Assembly (NCBI RefSeq): GCF_000315625.1
Contig: NW_005434668.1
Coordinates: 750,533-814,532 of the forward strand
DNA: 64,000 nucleotides
Direction: 5' to 3'
From: Guillardia theta CCMP2712
Taxonomy: Eukaryota > Cryptophyceae > Pyrenomonadales > Geminigeraceae
Of this stretch, positions 1 to 10,912 are shown in pieces (position 1 is the first letter of the stretch; each line of letters begins with the position of its first letter). The translations under genes and the position numbers were made by a program. The notes under the pieces are model-generated. The model was given only the letters and a program-made list of their open reading frames with translations, did no database searches and had not been told where the DNA came from.

Positions 1-1463
1 TCAGACGGAAATCGTTGATAATGAGTGGCAGGAGCTCATCAAGGAAGATTCAATGCTCGACAACTTCATCCAAGAATGGGAAAAGCGTCTGAAATCAGTT
101 GCTTTAGCATCCTTCTAGAACTTCATTGCTGAGATTTAAACAGGTTCCAAGAGGAACTCCCGCCGCTTTCATGATTCAGGGGCAGATCGACACCTACCTC
201 AAGCGGAAAGACATCGTTGCCATGGAGAAGCGCATGTACGTGCCATGGTACTTGCAGGTCTGCGAAGAGATAAAAATAAAGGGTAGCTGAGCTGCTGGAC
301 CAGGAGAAGAAAGACCCGAAGCATATCTTCGAGGAAGAGATCGTAAAAGGCGAGATTGACTTCAAGCATCACCCCGAGCCCCGGAAGGTTGTGTGGATAG
401 AAGAGAAGCAGTTCGCCAAGGACGGCATCATCTGCGTCGGACGAGGGTCTGTCGGCACTCTCGCATCTCCTTCTTAAAGTTCTCTCAGGCCAGTCGGACC
501 TCCACTAGCCTTGCGGAAGAAAGTTGTACAGACAGAAGGGGAGAACGTGAGTCCTGCTGTTGTGAAAGAGCAAGCTTGTTGAGACACTGGCAGGAACACC
601 CGGACATTGAGCTTCCCGAAGAAAGTTGTGATATCCTGTTTGAAAAATCGATTGTGGTCCGAACAGACTTTATTGAAGAAAGTGACAACGTTGCGGGACG
701 ATACTTATCCAGGTCAGTGGAGTGAGAAAGAGACGCGAGCTCTAAAAGAGGTTGTAATCGCAGGAAGGATTTCGAGGCGAACAACAAAGACACCCTCACA
801 GCACTTAATCACCAGGAGTTCAAACGAATATGGGGACAGGATGAGCGGCACGATGTGAGAGGAACGCAAGAAATCTGCAGCGCGAAACTTCGTCATCGCC
901 CTGACTTTCGTTGGTGCTGCTCCTGGGTGGACAGGAATAACTTTGCCAAGTACAAGCTGCCCAACTCGTTCCTGCTCGGACCTCCTAAGAAACCCTTCGT
1001 GCACGTGAACGCTCCTGCCTTGCACAACGACGACAAGCCGGGCAGCATCAATGGGCCCGACGGTCAGCCTCGACGATTTGCAAGAATACACAAGTGGATC
1101 AAGAAGTTGGGCGAGTACGTGGAGGAGGGAGAGCTTCTGCTGGAGCTTGAGATCTACAACCATCGACTGATAGGGAAGATGAACGAGACTGGAAGATACT
1201 TGCCCGGCACTCGTTACTTCGATGATGGCGACTACAGAGACCATGAGGATCAACTGCCCAACAATTTTGTCAAGAACGACAAGGGGGAGATAGTGCAGCA
1301 AGTCAGAAGCACAGGGGAAGGCCTCTTAACGGGTCTAGTGCGCGAACCAGGCAGCAAGGTCTTGAGCTTTGACAACCTTGCCTACCTGGATCAAGGTGAC
1401 GAGAATTGGAAACAAGTGCTGCTGCCCATCGACGAGTGGCCAATTGAATTCTTTTCGGCATAG
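1..1463 (+). CDS. Uncharacterised protein, 5'-truncated by the window edge, multi-exon
   Basis: I do not recognise this protein. Coding exons can be read at about 2-80, 142-250, 292-450, 505-590, 600-715 and 767-1463, separated by short GT-AG introns; the N-terminus lies before the window. The last exon encodes WVDRNNFAKYKLPNSF followed by FARIHKWIKKLGEYVEEGE, whose alternating charged/hydrophobic pattern resembles a biotinyl/lipoyl-type or other small beta domain. The usual modified lysine motif is not evident, so this is only a resemblance. The end is soluble and acidic (DEWPIEFFSA, stop at 1461-1463). It is tail-to-tail with the kinase, whose stop lies 100 bp away. The exact joins upstream of 767 are uncertain. 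Function unknown. Confidence 0.55.
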
Positions 1464-1562
1464 CAATTTTACTTCCATGGAAAAGAATTCGAAAAGAAAC
1501 AAAGAAAGCAGAGTGGTCCCTTCACCCTTACAATACAACAAGATCTAAACATGACAGAAGAG

Positions 1563-3301
1563 TTAATCTATGATGTGCCTCGCACCGTCGAAGGAGGCCT
1601 TTCGTTGCCTTCCAGTCAGCTGCACGTTGATCCCTGCCCCCGTTGTAGATCTGAGAATGTCCGTGGCAGGGTTGTAGGTGCGAAGCCCAGGGACAGGAGG
1701 GCCGTTCTTGGGCTGCGAAAGCCTCTCCCAGAACGGAGATCGCAGCGTCCGTGTGAGCTTGAGAGGCTGCGGGTCTACAGGTACAGCAGGGGGGAGCATG
1801 AAGCGCCTGGGGCTCTGCTCCTTGTCGACCTGATCGGTTTCCCTGTCGTTGACCTGCTGCTTCGCCTCGCGCTTGTGAGCTGGGGTGAAGGACCTGATAG
1901 GCGACGGCGGGGATAGATAGCCAATGCTCGAGATCCTCGACCGTCGCACGAGTCGGTGATGGTGCAGATCTATAGAGTCCGTGTCTCTCGTCTCCATAAT
2001 CGGAGGAGGCGACGTGTTGTCTCGCAGTAGCGGCGACAGAGGTGCCCCAGCGTCCCTTTCAAACTTGGAGAGGATGTTCCGACTGCTCAGAAGGAAGGTC
2101 GATCGCCTCCGCCTTGGGGAGTCGGCTTTGCCCACAACTTCGGGATGCGTGCTGCTGCCGGACAAATTCTCCGTTGGGTCGCTAGTTCGTGAAATCCCCG
2201 AGTTCTCTTCCTCCTTGGGAGAGACGGACCCTTCAGTCACACTCTGAATGAGCAAGCTTCTTGGAATGGAGGAGAAAGAACTGTCGCGGTCTATCCCCAT
2301 CCCCAAGTACCAACTGTGGTTCTGCAGCTGCGACAGAGTGATCCTGTGCTGCGGATTCTTGTGCAGCAGGCGCTGCAGCAGATCACGAAGAGACTTTGAG
2401 ATCCACTTGGGATACTGCACTGGTCTTTCCAGGATAGCATTCTTGATATCCTCTGAACGAGGCCTGGGGACTTTGTTGGCTATGGAGAAAGGGTAGCTGC
2501 CTCCCACCATCACATACAGCAGAACACCACAACTCCACACATCTGCAGGAAACCCGAGGTAACCCTTTGCCCCCGAGCTCAGAATTTCCGGGGCAGTGTA
2601 GTTGAGAGTTCCAGCCTGCGTCTTGAGCAGAGCATCGGCGTCGTCCAGCATGATGGAGAGCCCGAAGTCACAGAGCCGGAGGTTCCCCTGCGTGTCTATC
2701 AACACATTCTCAAGCTTGATGTCTGGTGAACATCATGTCAGCATTGGAAATGATCGAACAATCATGTGAACCTCGATGAACTACTAGCTTCTTGTGCGCG
2801 TGCTCTACAGCAGCAATGATTTGCCGAAAATAGCTTCTTGCGAGGTCCTCGCTCAAGATTTTGACATCAGGAGTCACGACCTCGTCTTCAGCAGGGTCCA
2901 ACTCGTCCTCAGGAGGCTTTGTGCCTTCCTTCAGAATGATATCATGCAAATTCCCTGTACAAAGATCCATGATGACGTAGAAGAAGTGGTCGTTCTGCAG
3001 AATCTCGTGGAGATGGATGATGTTCTTGTGGCTGATGAACCATGAGTCAGTCAAGGCCCTCGTTCGAACATCAGTACCTTAGCGAATTGAGAATCGCAAA
3101 CTCTCTCGTGTATCTCATGACATCTTGGATGTCACCGATCCTACTCTTGTCGATGATCTTGATCGCCACCATTGTACCACAACACTTCCTTGTGGCTTTC
3201 TTGACCTTTCCAAAACTCCCTTGCCCTATGGTCTCATGTAGGATGTAGCCCTTTGCAAGAATCTCATGCTTATGAGGATGAGGATGATCCTCTTCCAACA
3301 T
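1563..3301 (-). CDS. Ser/Thr protein kinase, CAMK/SNF1-like
   Basis: Three exons on the minus strand (3301-3078, 3031-2772, 2722-1563) join through introns of 46 and 49 nt to give about 547 residues. The kinase domain is complete. It has the glycine loop GQGSFGKV, the VAIK lysine, the catalytic loop HRDIKLENVL (rebuilt across the second intron), DFG in LCDFGLS, and the APE region GTLNYTAPEIL followed by DVWSCGVLLYVMVGG. The last part of the domain ends near LLHKNPQHRITLSQLQNHSW, typical of CAMK/SNF1 kinases. An acidic insert (EDELDPAEDEV) sits in the hinge/helix D area. The C-terminal ~230 residues are Ser/Arg/Pro-rich and low in complexity, a likely regulatory or phosphorylated tail; I see no UBA, KA1 or NAF motif, so an AMPK or CIPK assignment is not supported. 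The start is the first ATG before the N-lobe. Confidence 0.88.
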
Positions 3302-3829
3302 GGTTCAACAAAGGCCCCAAGTGCTGATGCACAGGATTCGTGTGCGGTTATGTAGCAAACGCACGCAGGGATTTCAAAGAATCACGCATGATCTTGGGCT
3401 CCCGTTGAGTCTAGGGATCAGATCGGAGATGTTTTTGTCTGGTGAGACAACCGTCCCAGAGGCATGCCTTGTTTTCCCGGTGAAAGGTCAGCCTCTCACC
3501 CCAGAAATCCCCCAAAAATCCCCACGTCTCAAAGTGTTCCCAAATTTTCTGTCAAGACCTTTCTATAGTCGAGTGACTGCCGTTCTATTGTTTCTCGCCC
3601 AGGCTTTCAAGCTCAAGGCGTTTCCTTCCAAAGCATCACACCCGCGACAATCTTCCCCCGCCTCCCTCCTTTCGCCTTCTTGCGACTGCCGGCGCTTGCA
3701 CCACAAGCCTTTCGTCTTGATCTCGATCTCTTTCTGTTGGCCTCAGTGTGCTTGGCTATCCATCTCCTGCTACTCGCGTACTCGTCTGTACATATACTGA
3801 TCTTGGTGTTAACCTGACTTTTCTCTCTT

Positions 3830-4610
3830 CCTTGACTCTCCCCTTCCTCTCCTCGCTCTCACCGCCTCCTCCCTGCCATAAGCCCAATGCCCGACCAACA
3901 CATAGTACCCCTACCATCTCATGCTCACTACCCTGCGTGTACCACCCGACAAGCTTAGTCAACCTCTGACCCTACCCCTCTTGGCAAGGCTTGTACAAAC
4001 AGGACCACCTCTACCTTTAACCCACCCCCAATTTTTAGCCTAGACGGAGTGAAAAACTACCCGTGTTTGGTCTCATTACGTACCCTATAAAACCATGTAA
4101 TTGATACCCCACATTGTTTTAGCTGCTGACCCTGGCAGAAATAACCCCTACCCCCTTGCCGATGCAGACCCCCTGCATGTACTTGCATGGATTTGAACCC
4201 CTACCTCCTGCGTTGATGGATCAGCCACCTATCGGTACAAGGTATACTACCCCTTCGAATGCACCCCCTTCATTGTATCTACCCTCATTTCAAAAACACT
4301 ACCCCACTATCTGTGTTCATTCATTGGGAAACTACCCCGTGATATCCAATCGCTGTGAGGTCCCCCACCCACACTGATGATTCCGTACCCCACCTCCTCC
4401 GACCGTCAAAGCTGCTCCACCCCACGTCGTCCTTTCTCCACAACAAACGATATGACTACCCCATGATCATCTCCCACCCACCTTTTGGTGATAGTACCCC
4501 CATTTTCCCTGGAATATAACCCATCAAAACAATTTTTAACCCACCCCTACCCCGTCAAAGCCATGAGATGCACCTGAAGACTCTCTATTGAACCCCACCA
4601 TTACTCCCTC
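3830..4610 (+). repeat. Degenerate TACCCC-rich block (C-rich on + strand)
   Basis: Words such as CTACCCC, ACCCCTACC and GTACCCC recur at irregular 14-40 nt intervals, with unrelated sequence between them. It is not a simple tandem repeat and has no long ORF with gene-like codon use. The same texture recurs near 7390-8000, 14640-15130 and 46560-47830. Confidence 0.65.
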
Positions 4611-4659
4611 CATCGAAGAGGGGTCATTAGCGTTGCCGTTGCATTGCGTTACCAACCGA

Positions 4660-4860
4660 AACCTGTTGGCACCGCCGGGGGACCGGGCAGTGGCGGCCCG
4701 GCCGGCGGCACTGAGTCACTGTCAGTGTGCTGGCGAGGCGGCCCGGCCAGGATCGGACCGCCGGAGCCTTGGAGTGACTCGGACTCAAGCCTCGGTCGCC
4801 TCACTATCACCGTGAGCGGTACAGCACTTCAATGTGCTGCAGTGCAGGTCAGTCAGCCAA
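4660..4860. repeat. GC-rich island with GGCCCGGCC words
   Basis: A sharp GC-rich patch within an otherwise ordinary spacer. It contains GGCGGCCCGGCCGGCGG, a second GGCGGCCCGGCCAGG and the near-palindromic ACTGAGTCACTGTCAGTG. Similar islands occur at about 23490-23860 and 47925-48260. It does not encode a recognisable protein on either strand. Confidence 0.55.
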
Positions 4861-5012
4861 GTTTCCCGGCACCCACGTTTGGCAGGCTACCGTACAAGAC
4901 AATCATTTGTCAAGTATTGAATAAGTTCATTCCGATAAGGAGTTTATCACGAGTCACGTATTGTACAAATGATTGATCAATGATTTGCCAGTTGTTTGGC
5001 AACAAGCGGCTA

Positions 5013-7015
5013 CTACACACTCATCCTGGGACGCTTCTCTTGCCCCTTATGCGCATGGTTGCCTTCGAACGAGTCCTGTCTTGGCCTTCTCGAGTCTCGA
5101 GCATGGAATTTACCATTTCTGGACCTCGAGGTGGCGATTTGCCATAATCCTTTCCCGTTGCTACCATGAACCGGGTCATGGGGAACGTCCGTAACCACTT
5201 CCATCTGTCCCATGATCGATCCGTTATCCTGACTTGTTGCCATCTTGTTGTCTCCGCTATCGTCGAGGCTAAGAGAGTGAAACAATTGACCGCCCATGAC
5301 ATGAATCTTGTTCATCAGTCCTTCCATCTTAAGCGTCTCTATCATAACATCGATGGGTCTGTTGACAAGTTTCAGATTGTCAAAAACCAAGGCGAATGCA
5401 TTAAACCTGCAAGAAACTCCCAGATCCTTGAGTCTTGGAGTCAATCCCGTGCTGCTCTTCCCTTGTGGAGAGTTAGATGGGCTTCCTGATTTCATCACTA
5501 TCTGCTGTGCTGTACGAAGGAAAACAAATCTGCGAAGCGTCGTCATTGATAGGCTGTGCATCTTGGCAGGCACGAACCCTGTTATATAGGCATCGTAACC
5601 TGCCTCATGGAGCTGCGTGTTGTTTTTGTACTTGTCACACCCGTCTTGTAAGCCAATGATCGGTCGCTTGAAGGGATCATGCATCACTGTTCTAAAGACA
5701 GCATCTAGACGGGTGCCTCCTGAAAAGCTCAAGCCCTGAAGAAGGGTCATGTCAGACACATGGATGGAATATCAATTTCAAGACAGATATCTTACAAAAG
5801 CCGGATGGTCTGACGAAGTCAGGCACTTCGTGTCAACAATTAAAGGGAATCGTTCGTGCAAATTCCTTTTGAATTCTTCGTAGGTAGTAGGTAAATCACG
5901 GCAAAAATGTGCTTCAATTTGAGCCATGTCGAGCAACATATTGTGTCCAACAATGAGCTGTTATCAATATTTGACACATGCACTCTTTGGAGAAGTGAAT
6001 TACCTTTTTCGATGCAGAGATGTGGTCAATCACATGTCTGAATCCAACGGCGGCCTGAATTTGCTTTTCCTCGACCTTTTGAGCCAAACTTGAAATGGAC
6101 TCCATGATCTTGGCCTTTGTAGTGCCCAAACTTGAAGTTCTCTCATTCTTGTGCAACTTGATGGAAACTTCTCGTTCCACCTTGTACAGTCACGTCACAA
6201 TGCCGCGCAGAGCAATATACTCAAGCTCACTGTTATGTTCTCCTTCTTAAAGCAGTCATCAAAGGTTTCCGAAAGGTCCCGATGTATCAGCATTCGGCGG
6301 TAACTGTCACATTGTGGAAGCATCAAAATACTCCGAGTCTCATCAGCTAGAAACTCTGCTATGGTGGCCCGAATGGTTGCTACGAACTCTGTCTCCTTAC
6401 TAGAGATGCCTCTGCGCACGAATTCCTCCTGCAATGAAGTTTCAGACAAGATTTGTAGCTTCGCAGAGCTGACCTCTTGCTTATTCAAGTAGGAGATTCC
6501 GGATTTGATCAGTTTGTTGAAATCCATGCAGTTCGACGAGAGAAACGACATACACTTTGCCTGGCAAAGAAACCTTCGATCAAGGCCCTTGAATTCCCGA
6601 GGGAAGGTGTAGAAGTTGTAAGGAGTCGCAATGAAGCTTCGCTTCTGTGCATTCCATGTGAACACGCATATGCCAACCTGTACGGATGTTGATGTTTGTA
6701 GCCACGAAAAGAGAAATAAAACCTGCACTACCAAAAATGTTGTAGAGGCCTTGATCTTTTCGTATCTTGACTGCAGCTCTTCTTCTGCTGTCATGCCAGC
6801 ATACTTGGTCATTCCAGCGCCAACTGATTGAAGGGTTCCAACTACCGTGCACATTTAGTCAGACGGCCCGTGGGATGGACACAGGCCTTACCTGCAGTTG
6901 CTGGTGCTTCATCAAGGCCAGTGAACTCGCAATCGATTGCAAGGAAATCACACTCATCGATCAACGGCTTGATTTCTCTCAGCACCTCCTCAAAGTTTTC
7001 TGTTGTGACGTCCAT
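5013..7015 (-). CDS. PARN: Poly(A)-specific ribonuclease PARN
   Basis: PARN removes poly(A) tails from mRNA and trims several non-coding RNAs; it is a DEDD 3'-exonuclease. Seven exons (7015-6892, 6841-6723, 6677-6474, 6428-6231, 6180-6004, 5957-5796, 5735-5013) total 1707 nt, or 568 residues, with introns of 45, 45, 46, 50, 50 and 60 nt. The first catalytic pair is in FLAIDCEFTGL. The second Asp is in LIVGHNMLLDM, and the last catalytic Asp and the family signature are in HEAGYDAYITGF. The family region FDFNKL-type/ISYLN is also clear (MDFNKLIKSGISYLN). The C-terminus is basic (RRPRQDSFEG... to KGQEKRPRMSV), a possible nuclear signal. The two 45-nt introns contain no in-frame stop, so simple ORF calling reads through them. 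The start is the ATG immediately before the nuclease core. Confidence 0.93.
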
Positions 7016-8605
7016 CGAGTTGCTTGTGAAAAATGAAATCCCCTCTAGTCCTGTCGATGATCAAGCCTCCTATGGCCAAGTATGCTGATCTCTTTTCGGC
7101 TTCTCCACTGACAACTTCGCTTCAATGTCTCTTCTCTGAGCGTCTCTTCTTCACTGTCTCCTCCTCCTCTCCCTGCTCCCTCCATGCCGCAACTTCCCGC
7201 TCTCCTCCCTTCAACATATCAGCACAAACCTCTGCCACAGCCGGATTCCTGAGAGGGTTCTCTTCATCTGATTTTCTACAAATTAGTGAACTCCAGTCTA
7301 TTGATTTCAAGTTGTAAATTGAAGTTTAAGAAATGTCGTTATTTGTCAGTAAATAGTCAAAAATTGTGAAAGGACCGAATTAGAGTTCGGGTCCCGAGCC
7401 CCTACCCCGTTTCTGCCCTACAATACTACCCACCCCTTTGTGCATCGAGCGGCCCCACCTTCGACCCCTGAACTCCACACCCTACCCCTCAAGTTCAACA
7501 TTTCATATTATGACCATGGACTTTTTCACCCCTACCACCATATGTATATCAAAATGACCCACCATTTTATATCCAGATGAGTGAAATGAATTTTCCCACC
7601 CCTCCATAATATTCAAGACCCCTCTATTTTCTAGCTGATCCCACCACCATTCATCCACCCCACACAACGACAGGTACCGGTACTTTTCATAGAAGTTTCT
7701 AGGGGTACCACAAACTGTCATGGTAAAGAGGGTGATGAGGATGAGTATGCGGGTGATGAAGATATCCACCCCTCCTTGTCAGCCTGAAAGTACCCCACCA
7801 AGCATCCTAGGAAAAGAGAGAATTCTAGATACCCCCAACCCCATTTTTAAAAGCCGCACCCCATCACATTTGCAATGTACCCCAGTACTATTTAATGACC
7901 CCTGTGATTGTATATAAAAAAGGACCGGTTATTGTTTAGGAATATAGCGCCTTTCATGTACCCCTACCCCTCCAGATATTTCAACACCCCCGTTGTAGAT
8001 GACCCACCCATCAAATGTTCCAAAATACTCGAAGCTCTCCCTCAATGGCGGGAGAAGGGAGTAGTGCAGGGAGCAGAGAGGAGGAGGAGGAGGTTAAATG
8101 CATGATTCATGCAGAGTAAGTAGAAGTACAAGTGAGGCGTGGATGACAAGTGCTTTATGTCTTCTTCTCTCGGTCAAACACTGCCTGATATCCCATGAAA
8201 AGTAGTTCAATCTTTCTTGAAATATGTCTCCATTCTTCAACTTATAGCCTATGGCTTCAAGTTTTATTTGCGTTTATCCCCCTGTTCGCAACATCTTCAG
8301 CTTGCCCTGACACCCTGCACTTGTCTTTGGATCGTGCCTGCCTGGTTATCCAACGATTTCCTGCACTTTTCTGCTTGCTGTATTCCTTATTCACTTTTCT
8401 GGGTCGCTGTTCCCCTTGAAGGATAGACGATTATGTATCCTGTGATGTTTTCTAGAATTTCATATGCATCGTGTGTTGTGGTTTCCTACCTGCTTGCTTC
8501 GTCCCAATCTACTTGAAAGGGCGACCGGGGTGAAATGGCAGACAGCTTTCGAAGAAAAAACTAACTATCGCTTCATCAGATCTTTCTTCCTCTCAGGAAG
8601 CCAAG
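7016..8605. other. Intergenic spacer with C-rich block
   Basis: This is the head-to-head region between PARN (-) and the RING gene (+), so it should hold both promoters. About 7390-8000 is a TACCCC-rich block. Short open frames at 7033-7317 (+) and 7122-7310 (-) overlap each other and have no recognisable domain; the minus one, KR/E-rich, could be a 5' leader exon of PARN but is unsupported. 8100-8600 shows nothing distinctive. Confidence 0.5.
7390..8000 (+). repeat. Degenerate TACCCC-rich block (mainly C-rich on + strand)
   Basis: CCCCTACCCC, CTACCCCTC, CACCCCTCC and similar words recur every few tens of bases with unrelated sequence between, as in the 3830-4610 block. One short stretch near 7690-7700 has the G-rich orientation (AGGGGTACC). 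Confidence 0.6.
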
Positions 8606-10905
8606 ATGAGCGACGGAGCAGAAAACGAAGCATGGCATGACTGCAGGCAGGATGCAGACGTCGAGGACGTTCAGTTCAATTTAGAATGTGACGAGTCGAG
8701 CGCTGGCAATGAAGCGCAGGATGCAAGGAGCAACACAGGTGCCTCGAGACAAGATTCATCGAATCCAGTCCAGCATGATCGATATGTGAGATTGAGCTAT
8801 GAACCCCCCACCCTCGTGATTCCCTCTGCAGGACCGGGAGGTTCCAGCAGCAAGCACTGTAGACAACAGGTCGGCCATGGCCTGTTGCAGGCTGATCTTA
8901 AGTTGGATGCAGTTGGACTCAATCCCAGCAGCACGGCAATCCCTTCGCTAACATGCAGACTTTTCAATTCCATGGATTCCCTGGTGAGAGCTTGTCGCTG
9001 CTGCCCTTGCTGGCATGCTCAACGTGTTGCGGCTTCAGGGTTTCATGGTGGGGTTGGAATGATGCAGCATGGAGGAAACTTCACGACAAGCACGGGAGTC
9101 GGAGCACATGGGTCAGTTCTGTTTGCTTTCGCACTGCAGCTGACCGTGTTTGCTGTGAAGGATGATAATCGACATACCGATGGATCAGAGCATCCCTGAC
9201 ATCTCTGTTGGAGTACTAGGTGGGGGGAGGAGGAGGAGGAGGAGGAGGCTGAGTGACAGACTTTCCTGCAGGAGTTCCTGTTTCCGTAAGGATGGACTCG
9301 CTCGGTAGTTTGTACTATCCTCGCTCGATCCTCTTGACTGAGTGTTGTCGTTTGCTCGCTGTAGATCTGTTCGCAGGGGATTCAGAAAATTTCTTCAACA
9401 ACTTCGATCCCCTGCTGCAGGTTGAGCTTTTTGTCTCACAGCTTCATTCGTGCTGACGGCGGTGATAGGCGATGCAGGCAAGCTTCAACCTGTCTCAAGG
9501 ATATAAGCCCAAGGTCTTCATTACCTCCACCCTTTCCACACTCTTGACTAGGTTGTGGGCCAGGCAAGTGCGCGAGCTCTGGAGTTTGTCCCAGCCATCA
9601 GACTCGAGAAGGGCGAGACGATTGAGTGTCCGATCTGTGCCGACGTGCTGAGGTCTAATGGCAGAGGAGCCTGAGGTTGTCTGAGGTTGTCTGCGGTCAG
9701 GGACGGGGATTGGGGGGCTCGCATGCCATGTGGGCATTACTTCTCACTTGAGGAGCTTGCCAAGGTCTCTTGCTGTTGCTCTGCTGCCCCATAAGGACTG
9801 AATGCTGGCCAGTGGCTAGCTGTGAATAACACATGCCCTGTCTGTCGGTTCGAGCTCCCGTCGACCGATGAGGAGTACAACAGGGTGAGCGACCGCGACT
9901 TTGTACAGGACTTCGCTAAGGGCAAGTTGACAGAACAAGAAACTTTCATATGAGGACTTGAGAAATTCTTTTGAGAACATCTGCAAGGTGAGCAGCAGGA
10001 CTGATTCTCTCTAGCACTTGAGTGACGTCGCTGGTAGGCGCCCAATGACATAATGGCGACAAGAATCAATAGTGCGAGACAAGTTTTCCTAGGTAGGAAG
10101 TGATTGTAATCCGGCGGTGGCAGCACTTCTGTAACGATGCAACTACAGACGGAGTTCTGTCTGCAGCTCTGGATGAGGTGCACGCCGATATGGGGGAGGA
10201 GAATGTACATAGATGTGAGTGAAATGATCACACAGGGAGGGAGGTGATAGAAAGTAGCAGGTGAAGACTTGGGGGCCAAGGAGTCGAAGTCTTGTTGTAA
10301 ATGCTTTAACGTAGATTCTGAAGAGATTGAGGTAAGCCTTGATGCTTCGAGTCGGTCGGTCGGGTCGGTGAAAGTCAGCAGGAGGAGCTGCAACAGCTGG
10401 CAGATCATTTCTTATTCGAGCAGGTCTACCATGGACTCCCTTCCCCCTGCAATTACCTTACCCTGCCCCTCGCCCCTTGCCATAAGAATATACTCACTTG
10501 TTGTGGACCAGGTGCAGCAGCGGCAAAGGATGGAAGTTATGTTAGACTTAGACTAGAGTTGGTAGAGAAACCACGACAACAACAACTTCTGCTTTCATTC
10601 TTGATAGTCTAAACACTGCAAATTCTCACGCTGGCAATCAGCTGCCAACATGCTACAGGCCAGGAGGACGAGACATCCAGCCTGCAATTAGCGTCACCTC
10701 AGAGGAGCAAGTGAGACCTTGTTCGTTACCGGACGAGGAGGAGACGCCTGAGGTAGTCAGGGGCTCTCCCAAGAAGTCGCACTGGCTGTTGGCCGGAGCT
10801 GAGCTCAAGCTTGCCGAGTGGGACGAGTTCGACGACCACGTGTGCATCAAGCAAGAATCGTCCTCGCCCCCCAGCAGCGACCCAGCAGGAACTCCTCGTA
10901 TCTGA
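8606..10905 (+). CDS. RING-H2 type zinc-finger protein, likely E3 ubiquitin ligase
   Basis: Multi-exon plus-strand gene whose exons were traced only in part. It starts MSDGAENEAWHDC with an acidic, low-complexity N-terminus. Around 9565-9640 it encodes FVPAIRLEKGETIECPICAD, the first Cys pair. The next exons give ARMPCGHYFSLEEL near 9718-9760 and WLAVNNTCPVCRFELPS near 9820-9890. This is the order and spacing of RNF126/RNF181-like RING-H2 ligases, which pass ubiquitin from an E2 to substrates. The last exon (about 10600-10905) has acidic coding sequence (LPDEEETPEVV, KLAEWDEFDDHVC) with GAG/AAG/GAC/ATC codon use like the neighbours, ending at TGA 10903-10905. The stop lies 7 bp from that of the opposite gene. 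Middle exon limits and isoform structure are uncertain. Confidence 0.68.
9223..9249 (+). repeat. (AGG)n microsatellite
   Basis: About nine GGA/AGG units within an intron of the RING gene. Confidence 0.8.
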
Positions 10906-10912
10906 CGCAACG

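Larger units (their letters stand above)
3302..5012. other. Intergenic spacer: unique part, C-rich block, then GC island
   Basis: No coding exon is convincing here. About 3302-3780 is unique sequence upstream of the kinase start and probably holds its promoter. From 3780 to 4610 the plus strand carries repeated CCCC/TACCCC words. From about 4660 to 4860 it becomes a GC-rich island with GGCCCGGCC words and ACTGAGTCACTG. The rest up to 5012 is the 3' flank of PARN. Confidence 0.6.

Noticed and set aside
714-1301. 195-codon minus open frame
   Set aside because: Antisense to the last exons of the plus-strand gene, which have better codon use.
4180-4205. Reverse-strand GGGGTTCAAATCC resembling a tRNA B box
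   Set aside because: No matching T stem, anticodon arm or A box; it is part of the TACCCC-rich block.
3830-4610. CRISPR array or telomeric repeat explanation for the CCCC clusters
   Set aside because: The clusters are 4-10 nt, irregularly spaced, and the organism is eukaryotic; no tandem telomere unit is repeated consecutively.
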